Part shown: in pieces, positions 37,195 through 47,800 of the stretch
Position numbering within the stretch: position 1 is the first letter of the stretch
Layout: each line of letters opens with the position of its first letter
NCBI GenBank assembly: GCA_030549495.1
Contig: JAUIRK010001029.1
Coordinates: 62,001 to 126,000, forward strand
Source of the DNA: Nectonema munidae
Lineage: Eukaryota; Nematomorpha; Nectonematoida; Nectonematidae
Length of the DNA stretch: 64,000 nucleotides
Direction: 5' to 3'
The notes under the pieces: generated by a model
Told to the model about the DNA's origin: nothing
The model's input: only the letters and a program-made list of their open reading frames with translations
The model's database searches: none
Made by a program: the position numbers and the translations under genes

Positions 37195-37610
37195 AATAAG
37201 ACCGCATTTCTTAATGGATGTCGGAGGCTCTGCATCAGAGTTTGGTCCATCATTTCCAATACTAAAAGAACTACCACTGTTTCTTTCTTCAGCTCGAGCA
37301 ACAATTTCTTCATCTGTTAAATTTCTTGTTTCAACTTTATTTTCAGCCTCTATATAATTTTTACTTGTCATAATAGATCCTGGCAACTGTTGCATTAAAG
37401 TTTCTAAATCTTCTACCGTTTCTCTTTTGGATCAGGTGAATATTCTTTGTTCACTTGAACATCGGATCTATTTGAAAAAATTCCTACATGACGAAAGCAA
37501 TTTTCATTATTCTGAGCTGAAACATTATTGGCTATAGATATAAAATTTATTGTTTGTCTTATGTTCAAACTTTGTGGCATTTCATCCTCGATTTGTCGCA
37601 AAAAAATGTT
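37195..37610 (-). pseudogene. Tigger/jerky-type transposase C-terminal fragment
   Basis: The minus strand reads MPQSLNIRQTINFISIANNV, then ENCFRHVGI, matching the DDE C-terminal pattern (I..A......W..V...TI.NCFR..GI). After a frame change the acidic tail NLTDEEIVARAEERN follows, the usual Tigger C-terminal feature. Only the C-terminal third is present. Confidence 0.6.
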
Positions 37611-38494
37611 TAAGAATTTGCTTACGATAAAATACTTATTGGAATCTATAATATTAAATCTAAAAATTTTTGAAAAGGCGGATTTAAAAGTATGAAAGAA
37701 CGGTTAAAGAAGAAAAAATGATTTCTAAAACAAATGCTAAAACGGATGATCAATTTGCAATAAATATTTAATTTTATAAATTGAGTCAGAGTATAATTGG
37801 TTATGAGTTATCCTATAACTTATAATGAACTTTATTTTATTTCCAACAGCACATACTTTTCTTTTACCATGACTTCTATACTATATTCATCCCACATATA
37901 TTATTCACGCATTTTGTAAAAGGCGAGTAAATTACTTATAAATTTACATTTATATACCAATTTTCTATCCATTGATAGTATATTGTGTATGTATACTTTT
38001 AATATTTGCACATCTAATTTCTCCTTAACTGTATATACTAATGTGTGTACATCTGCCTATCCTTCTTTCTCACCAGCCTCTTGTGACCACCTCACTAGTT
38101 TCTATATTTATCATTGCATGTTCATCATAACACAAACAACTGTTCTTTTCCCACTAAACCTTCCCTCCGACATTGTACTAAAGTCATTTTATAAAGAATC
38201 TTGGAATCGAAATTTTATTTTCTTTTGAATAAAATAGTTTGAAACTATACTCCTTGAAACATTTCTTTTAAAATCTTATATCTCTTGATCAATTAAAATT
38301 GCACATTAAAAGTTATTTACATTTTATTTTATTTGATGTTTTACTCATCTTTTACCCTTTCAGACAAAATAGATAGACAAAATGCTAAATATTCTTCTGT
38401 CCTAACTAATATAAAAATTCATTGACCATTAATACTCAAAAGATAATGCTACTAAAATTTTGTATGAAGATATTTTGCTTTAATTTAAAAATAG

Positions 38495-38746
38495 GAGGAA
38501 ATCAAAGAGAGTTGGCAAGAGAAAAAAACATGAAAAAGCAGAAGGAACTGGAAAAGAAGAGTAAAAAGGGAGATGGCATGTCTCATCAAACCAAAATTGA
38601 AAGGTATACTTAAATTTAATTTATTGAAAGTGAAGAAAAGTGCTTGTAAATACATTTATTTTGCATATATACAAAATAGAGACGCTCAAATAATGCGCGA
38701 CAAGCAAAAGAAGAGCGAAGACAAGGAGAAAGAACAGAAGGGATGA
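38495..38746 (+). CDS. SERF: SERF-family small basic protein (last two exons)
   Basis: Exon 38495-38603 encodes GNQRELAREKNMKKQKELEK and continues to QTKIE. Exon 38680-38746 encodes RDAQIMRDKQKKSEDKEKEQ and ends KG-stop. This matches human SERF2 (GNQRELARQKNMKKQ..., RDSEIMQQKQKKANEKKE). SERF proteins are small, charged and disordered; they modulate amyloid aggregation and bind RNA/nucleolar components. The 76-bp intron has good sites (GAAAG|GTATAC and AAAATAG|A) and phase 2. The first exon must supply M-T and the first base of Arg; ATGACTA|GTAAAC at 31647 is a candidate only. The gene faces RPA1 tail to tail, its stop 62 bp from the RPA1 stop. Confidence 0.88.
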
Positions 38747-38758
38747 TGAAAAATCTTC

Positions 38759-38764
38759 TTTATT
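38759..38764 (-). terminator. RPA1 polyadenylation signal
   Basis: AATAAA on the minus strand 45 bp after the RPA1 stop, with a second AATAAA at 38775-38770. Cleavage downstream would fall within the SERF terminal exon. Confidence 0.55.
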
Positions 38765-38793
38765 ATATTTTTATTTTGATATATGTGTGTAAT

Positions 38794-38799
38794 AATAAA
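38794..38799 (+). terminator. SERF polyadenylation signal
   Basis: AATAAA 48 bp after the SERF stop codon. It is followed by a T-rich tract that is already the RPA1 stop/coding region on the other strand, so the SERF mRNA must overlap RPA1's last exon. Confidence 0.6.
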
Positions 38800-38808
38800 T
38801 CTTCTTTT

Positions 38809-41800
38809 TTACTTTTCAATCATTTCAATGAGTTTTGAGCAGTATTCATCATAGTTGATTTCTTTAGCGGACTGGACAATTATTTTCATCTTTTGTTCAT
38901 CCTTAAAATGATGAAAAATACCATAGTCAATATTAGCGCTTTTAAATTTAAATCCATAAGTCTAAACAGTGCCATGCCCAGGCCTTGTCATTTACGGGTA
39001 AAACCAAAAGTGCAAAGCCAATTTCTACATTCTCACAAAAATCTTAATCCGATCTTGTGGTACTCGAATGTAGGACACTTTTATGACGGCAAATTGCCCT
39101 TTAAAAATATAGCGCGTATTATTTGGGTACTTATTCTTTGATTAATTTTGAAAAATAGCTTTGTATTTGCTACAAAAATCCTATTATAAGCCATTCTAAA
39201 GTCTTTTTGTTGCATTCGTTTGCCACATATATTTTCCTGCATCTAACTCATATACATCGCTAAAAATGGATGCCGCATAGAAAATTTAAAATATAGACAC
39301 TTCTTGTCCATAGGCCAATACTGGTATTTCAATATGGATTAGCGGGACTGCTCACTGTAAATAAGCCCTGAGTCTAAACCAGAGGTTCAAAACATTTTTT
39401 GTTTGAAGGCCTTGCAATATGTCGTTGTCTACAGAAGCCGCATAGATTATTTTACTAAAATTAATGACTGAATTCAGACTCTGTTATACTGATTCTCAGT
39501 ATCAATTGATCGTCCAAACAAGGAAAAGCTAGGGAGTCAGTTGTAGCTAAAATTTATTTATATTAGAAAAAGGTGTGTTATAGTTATTTTGATATTTAGT
39601 GGAATAAAATGTTTTTATATGCATAAATATTTTTATCTTCAGTATTTGAAAGTTGACATTTTAAAATTAATATTTAATGAGCCAACACATGTGTAACTTA
39701 TGCAATCACTTTTTTAAAAGCCGTAGCTTTCCTGTGTATAGTATAAACCATAAGTGGTGGTATACCATGGTGGTATAAACCATGATTATATGAGGAAAGA
39801 TAGAGAATACAGTATTGAGCCATTATACAACAGAGCTACACATGAATTTTATTGTCTTAACCCATTTATGGCCAATGTTCCTATTTTGGAACATAAGTAA
39901 TTTCATCTTCGTCTGCTTTTTTCAATGACTTTGAATATAAATCGTCTGCGTTTTTTAGATATCGTCTGCTTTGCTTGGCCTTAAATGGGTTAATATGTTG
40001 CTATAAAAATGTTGACCCCTTTTCCATAAGAGTAATATATCCAATATTTTTGAAGTGTCTCTAAATCATAAAAGATGTGATTCATAGTGTTCGTTGTTTA
40101 AAATGATAATACATATGTACTTCTATATACCGTGTTAACCCTTTCGTGACCAGTGTATCATATAAGATACATAAACAAGTTTACCTTCGTCTGCTTTTTC
40201 AAATAGTTTTGTATATGAATCTTCTGCTTTTTAATAAATATCGTCTGATTTTTCTGGTAATGAAAGGGTTAATAAGGTATATGTATGCTAAAAACATTAT
40301 ATTTGTAATTAGGGTATCTCTTAGTTCTATATTAAGAACTGATTTTGTTTACTATGCCTCTTTGATTGATGAACCTAAAAATAAATACTGATTATGGACA
40401 ACAATTCTAACTGATTTTTTAAATAAAAAATATTTTTATCCTATCTTTAATGTGTCTTTTTCTGTAAAGATAATTTGGGAAAAACACTGAATACACGGTA
40501 TATGAAGGTACGGCAGTAGGTTATTTTTTGTTATTTTTTGTTACTGTCAATGAGCGTAAACAGTTTGGTTTTATATCAGAAAAATGAACCACTTTTCATT
40601 GTGAAGAAGCAGTTATTAGAAAAAAAAGGTTACAAATGCTTTGCAGATCTAGAAAGAGTTTTCGATTCTATTCTGAGAAATACAATAGAAAGGGCTCTCT
40701 TTACATACGAAAAGTGTTTGAATGAACGGATGGTGCAAATCTGTGTTGTGTACGAAGACTCTGAAACTCTCGAGCATGAACTATCGCCTGAAAGCTTTAA
40801 AATTAATATTGGTGTGCACTAGGCCGTGTTAAATTTTTAAAACTTGAAAAATCAAAAACGAGTAGTTATAAAAAGTTGTTAATAAACGTAAAAAATAATG
40901 CCATATTTTCTTTTTTTTAATAAAATTTATTTTAGGTTGGTCAATCTCAGTTTAAATATGTCAAAGGCAGGGGGCACATCCTCAAAAATTATTGGGGGGG
41001 GGGGGGGGGGGGGGGGGGGAGCCTCTGGATTCGATTCCTCATCGATACGAATTTGTTCATAGTTTGACATAAGCGGTACATCAGTGCCTTGTCAACAAAA
41101 ATACACCCGCTGTACCTTACCTTTTACTCAAAATTGAAAAATTTGCTACATAATTAACATAAGAGAGAAAGGAAAGAAAATAAACTAATAAAGCAATAAT
41201 TTTCATTATTTTAAAATGGGACCGTCTGTTCTCAGAATAATTTCAAAACAATAGGAGGCATAAAGATTTAGAGTTTATTTGATATTTTCACATTTTTATA
41301 AACTGCAAAAGCCAACATTTAAGTTTATAAAGCCCTTTTAATTAAAAAATTATTTAATCTAACGGTCGATAGACATTTCGCCCCAAAAACAATTTGCCCC
41401 CTGAACAAATTGTCTCATAGGCTATTTGTTTCATCCATCTTTGCTTATTATATGTGTAAAATTATTAAAAAAATTTATATTCTTGTTTATTTTATCTCTA
41501 TTAAATTATTTCAAATTAATCATTTTATCTCTTAATTTTTTGGAATTGTCCATGAGACAAAATATCTTATAAAAATAACGGGGCGAATTGTCCATGAAAC
41601 AAAATGTCTTGTGAAAATAATGGGGCGAATTGTCCATGGGACGAACTGTCTTATGAAAATAATAGGGCGAAATGTCCGAGGACCAAACTAACATAAATCA
41701 AAGTATACGAGAAAAGAAAACCATTGCTTTTTTTGTATATTTGTCTACAAATAAAATTCTGGCTTTCATAAATAACAGATCAAGTACATTTTTAACAACT

Positions 41801-44800
41801 GAAACGTTTTGTTTCGATATTATATTTTTACTATAATAATCAACAAATTTTCTTTAAAAAAGGTATTTGATTATGTACAGTGTTACTTATAAAATTTAAC
41901 AATCGAACATTATAAAAGATATCTCTGCTCAAATATTAAGAAAATAGAGTATTCTTGCTTTTAACCCGAATAGCTAGTCAAAATATTCATTCCCAAATAG
42001 CTATTAAAAAAATTTCTTGACTCGAAAAAATAAAAGTTTTCAAATGTAACAAACGTAGTGATAAAGATTAAATGACCTTTGTTGAAAAAAATTCTTAGCG
42101 CGAGTCTAACAATATTCATTGATATAAAATGTAAATATTTCATTTTTTATATCCTTTGCAATGTGCTCAACTATTTTCACAGCAGTTTTGCGAGAATGAA
42201 GTCCAACACCCATGTCAAATCCATTTCTTATTTGAAGTTCAATCTCATCTTCAACATCAGAAAATGGCCTGCATTTTTTGCCAAACTGTATACTGTACTG
42301 AATATTTTGCATGTAGAGGCAATGTATCTCTCATTCATTTTATCAATACTTTTTCTAATTGCACATATGCATGATACTCTTGTGGCTTTACACAAACAAT
42401 ATGTGCATTTGATAAAAAAAATGCTCCTTTATTTTTTTCCTGAGAGATGCTTGCTGAATGGTTTTATTCTTTCCTGATGCTTCAACACTGTAGCTTCCCC
42501 ATTCAACTGAAATTCTAATTCCTTTTATATTTAGAGAATCAAATTTGGCACTGTGATCACAACCAATTTTCGCCTCCCCCCCCTCTCTGAAAACACATTG
42601 GGGGGGGGGGGGGGGGGCGGTCGCCCCCCCCGGATGTGCGCCCCTGGTCAAGGAGTATATTACATATGAAATTATAATTTTTAATCATATTTTTTTAAAT
42701 TATTCTTATTTTTTTTTAGAAATAAATTCAATTTTATCATCCTTCATTAAAAACTTTACTAGTTTTTTTTCAAAATGAAAACTATAACATCATTTACGCT
42801 TTTATCCAATTTGATTGGAAGGGGAAAAGAACTAAATCCTTCAGAACTGCCAACTCTGACAGACATTTTTAGATACGAATTTGCAAAGTCTTGAAGATTA
42901 TAGAAGCTTTTCAGCTGATAAACTTGTGCCCTAAAAAGTAAAAATCCTGTTAAGATTGACTCACCATTCGGTTAAACGCTGAAAAAAAGCGAAAAGCATA
43001 CGAAGAAAAAGTTTCTTTTGACAATTCATGAAAATAATTCAAGTTTTTCAAACAAAGTGTGCTTAAGAAATTGAAGATGCAAAAAATGAAAAAAAATTAA
43101 ATTCAAACGAAAAATTAAAATATAATCCGATGGAAATGCTTAATGTGGTAGAGCATAGCGAAGCATCGACTAAAGTCTATCTATACTCATGAAAAACGCG
43201 ATGGTTACATCAGAAGTCAAAGAGCAAGTAGACAAAGCATGCCTAAAAATGAATCAAAATAAGACTTGATGAACCTTTTTATTCAATAATTTTGCGTAAA
43301 TAAAATCTTTTGTTTGCTGATTTTAAATATAAAACAAATAAAATATTGCTACATTTTATTGTCATAAATGTTCTATATTTTAGAAAACAGTGAATTCACC
43401 AAGCAAAATATAGAACAAATTTGAAAAATAAAACTTTATAAACTTCTCAACTGAATACATTTTTGGACTTCAAATTTATGGGGGAAAATTCTTGTATACT
43501 TGACGCACCTTGCTGTGTACCAGGTTTCTGAATCAGGGTTTTTTGTCTTCCAAATTTGTCTTAGATCAGGGTTTACAAGCTAAAATAAATTCTTCGCTCG
43601 GGTAAAAATTAAGTGATACCTTAAAATAACATCAACGTCAAAAGAAAGACGGTAGAATTGTGGGGTAGTGTTATAAAATTTTTCTAAAGGACATAATAAA
43701 TATACCTTTGTTTAGTAGAATTTTAACAGTAACAAAATATATATCTAAAAAACAAAATCAATTAATACAAGAATGAATAAGGTCATAGTAATTATTCATT
43801 GAGACTAGAATAATTTCTTGAAAACAATTTGCCTAGACTAGGGTTTGAACTCAAGGCTTCTAAATATTGCCTGTATACTAAAAATAGCTTCGTTATAGTT
43901 ATCGTTACTTTGATCAAAAAGCATTTGGTTCGTTAAATTAAAAAATTATAGTAATTTTTAGGAAAAAGTTTAGTATTATTTAAAAAAAAATAACAAACAT
44001 AATTCTGTTACATTTCAAATTTTTAAAGAAAATCACGAATAAATGGCTGAAATGTGTTCAAATCAAAGATAAAAACAACAAAAAACCTCAAAAATAAACA
44101 AAAGCTTGCTAGGAAGATCCAAGATTTTTATTCCTTAGAATTGAAAAGGCTCAAGTCGAATTATACATCAAAATTTGAAATATTAATAACCCATTTTCTA
44201 CTCGAGCACGCTGAAGTGTAGTTCGTTGTGGATATGCACACCTATCTTATTTTATATTAAATTACTTAATACCACACGCTTTGTCTGGTATGAAATGAGT
44301 TGAAAAATATACATCCCCGTTTGATCTCAAATTCCTTTATAGAATTGCGTGCAAGAATGCATGTAACAAAATGAACTGAATCGTCAACATAAAAATACCT
44401 TGTCGTTTTCATTAATTTTAAAAAATATGAGTTCGTTATCGTTATTAACAAACGAAATATCAACGAAAATATCGTCATTTTTCCAAATCTATTAACTATT
44501 GACTAACATATTTAATTTTTTCAAAAATCAAGCGCATTTTAAAAAAATTAATTTTACTTTCATTTTTGGTACTCTTTATTCAAATACAGTCACCACTTAG
44601 TTTACTGGGTGAGTTAAAGATATATGAGGTTAGACTTATAATTTTTTAAACCTAGCAAAAGGAATACTTTATAAAACAGACGTTCGCTAATTTATTTTCT
44701 CTTGAACATCTGAGTAAGTTACAAGTATTATGAACAAAGAAATAAAACCAACTTCATTTTTCTCAAAAAAAATCAAAGATAAATAATGACTGATTAAAAC

Positions 44801-47800
44801 AGAGCATAATTTTATTAAATAAAAAGTATCTTACGTTATATATTTCGCCTTTGGCGCGTAAGGTAAAAATGAAGGATTTGAACTGAGCTTCTTGGAAGAT
44901 GTTATCAAACTCTTCTGGTTTCTAAAAACGAAACAAAATACTGTCAATATATTTTAAAGGGGGAAAAGCAAACGTAGGCATTCCCTAACTGTTCGTAGCT
45001 GAAAAAAAATCCGCGGTTTTCTCTCTTTATTTCTTGTCATTTTTCCGAATTGTTACAGTCAACGCTATCAAAACCGAATTCTATATAACGGAAAAAATCG
45101 TTCGTCCTGATTTTTTTGCCTTTCAAATTAATAATCTTTAGCAAATCTAATCCCCTCTATTTTGAAAACTCAAGCTCAAAGGCCAAATTTGTTCAGGATT
45201 TGAAACAGTATGTCACATCAACCACGTGAAGTCCTCTACGTTTGGAGCTGTGTCTACTTGTCTACACATTTGTTGTAAATATTTTTTTCAAATGATATCA
45301 GCGCCTCACTGTTTTGCAATATCACCCACTCACTTAAAAGAGTATGTGAGATAAAAAATATATATTTGCCTCCATTTTATGTGACGCACCAGTGTGCCTG
45401 GGCACACGTTTTGAGAAACACTGCTGCTGTGTGAAGTTATCAAACAGAATTCGGTAGAGTATTTCAATTGGATTTCGTGGAGACTCTTTGCTCACTTCAC
45501 AAAACATGATGAGTGTGATTCGAAATTTGGTAAAAGTGGAAGAAAGTTTTACTTCTTCTCGTAAGCTACCAATTTTTTCTGCATCACAGCCAAGAATCAA
45601 CTCAGCAACCTCAGTGAAGGAAGTTACCCATTGATTAGCAGTTGCATCACACAAATTCATCTAAGTGTGTCCATGTTATTAATATTCAGTCATTAGCATG
45701 AAAAATAGAAGAAAAAAACCTGTAAAATAAATCGATATTTAAATTTATCGAACTCTTTGTCGCATTTTTCACACTTGTACATGCCATTATTCAGGTCTAG
45801 AATCTTTTTATTGCATTCGGGCAATGGACACGCCTAGATTGAACAAAAAAGTTTATGAGCTATTTAAATTGCGCGCCTATGTAGGCCTTGCAAAGTAAAT
45901 ACATGCAAAAATATACACAGAAGTGTCATACGTAAAAACATGTATGGCAGATTTATAAAATTTACTTGGATAAATATTTATTCTTTAGTTTATTAAAATA
46001 TCTAATTGCGTCTCCAAATACTTTAAAATTCCAAATATTTAGACCCAGTTTGTACTTCCAGCTACGACCAAAAAAGGGCAAAAAAATATTTTCTTATACT
46101 TAAAAAATCCGACTTCGACAACCGGTTTAATTTCCGAGAAATGTTGACTCCATAGATACACACACTTAGGATACAAAAATTGTTCGTCAAGAAAAAGGAA
46201 AAAATGAACCGCCGTTTTACTAGAGCATAATTACAAGTACGGGAACATGAAAATAAGGTCGGGTAATGCCATTTTTAAAGAGATATGATATAACTTGTAT
46301 CACAGTAGTTTAAAATGATTTAAAAGTATATAGATATGTAAATTTATTATGATGATTTGTTAAACGTTTTACGAGTTTAATGGGATTGCGGTGAATCAGT
46401 CAACCTTATTCAATGGTTATATTCGGTTAATTTTCACCGAATACCATCATTAACCCGTTAACGACCAGAATAATCAGACGACATCTAGTGTAAAGCAGAA
46501 GGTTTGTATTAAAACGTATTAATAAACGGAGACGATTCACATTTTTGTAAAGTCGACATATCTCGATAACCGGTTAATAACGACTCCCATCCCTTCAAAA
46601 TCTTCGAATCCGCGATCCTGGTTAAAAGATTATGATATAACTTTATATCTATTCCAAAAAATGCTCATTTTTCTGTCATATGTTAGCTTTGTATTGAAAA
46701 ATGATTATAAACGCAGGCATACAAAATATGCGTGAGGGGAAATTTCGCAGTAGCGTTATAAAAACTGAGCATTATATACAATTCATTGAGTACCCGAGAA
46801 TGATTGATTGGCGCCTAGCCAGTAGAATACGCAAAAATATTTTTTATTCCACCATTTTTAAATGATAGCTAAGGCGAAGTCGGTGCACATTATATACAAA
46901 AGATGATTGCAAAAAGAATAATTTTCATATTCTCGACTTTGGACAAAAAAAAAGGAAAAGTTAAATTTTAGTCTTTTTTTTTGTGTAAAGTCGAGAAAAT
47001 AAGGATTGTTCTTTTACATTGCTCTTTTGAGCACGATTTATATAAATTTATGTGTGATGTAAAAATTGGAATATTCGTGAAAGGAACGAGACTAGAATGT
47101 AGTATTGAAAATTTAATGACCATTCTGTTGAAGCTAGATATTATCGTGCCATTTGGGGAAGATACATTAAGCACGGCATACAAACAAAGTATGGCTGGAA
47201 AGAATAAAAAATTGACTTGAATTGATGATAAATTTTAGTAGGAAAACGAAAACATTTGTATAGGGTTATGGTGTCGGAGTCGAGGGAGTCGCACGTTTTG
47301 AGAAGGAGTCGAAGCGTAATAATTATGTTGAAACTCCGATTTAAAAAAATTTTATATTTAATTGTTAGATTAAAAAATAAATTCATAGACACACTCTTTA
47401 GTATCGAACAATGTAAAAACACAACATAAAAAATCTTTATCATTTTGATCTAAAGTTGTGTTTTTGCAACTCATTAAAAATGCTGAAAAAATTGAAAAAA
47501 ATTAAAGAATGAACTTTTTATTACACAAATACCTTTTAAAGGAACAAAGCTCCAATTTATGAGTAGAAAGTTTTTGGAAAAAAATCTTAAACCAACTACT
47601 TTTGAAAAAATTATTTAGGATTAATTTAGTTTTTGAATGCTATTCTTTTGGCTTATATAGGAAGGTTATCGAGAATAATTTTGAAAATCTTTTTGAACAA
47701 GATGCTAAACTACAAATACAAACCAATAAATCATTTAAATAAATTATGTTGAAGAAAATAGATCAACATTTTTGCGTTGCAACATAAAGCAGAAGCGTGT

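Larger units (their letters stand above)
40968..42646 (-). mobile_element. hAT-type element with poly-G tracts near both ends
   Basis: The ends CAGGGGGCACATCC (40968) and GGATGTGCGCCCCTG (42646) form inverted repeats, flanked by GTCAAAGG and GTCAAGGA, a probable 8-bp TSD with one small change. A run of 26 G (40994-41019) lies inside the left end. A run of 18 G (42600-42617), preceded by a C-rich block, lies inside the right end. A KIAA1586-like transposase N-terminal fragment lies at 42150-42590 on the minus strand. A SINE B copy and a separate 321-bp TIR element are nested inside. The transposase is largely deleted, so the element is non-autonomous. Confidence 0.7.

Noticed and set aside
43840-43860. 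tRNA gene from GGGTTTGAACTC
   Set aside because: No acceptor stem, A-box or cloverleaf could be drawn around it.
45334-45660. 108-residue minus-strand ORF as an independent gene
   Set aside because: Its first 36 residues are RPA1 exon 6; a GTAAAA donor at 45552 ends the exon and the rest is intron read-through ending in a hAT-like terminus.
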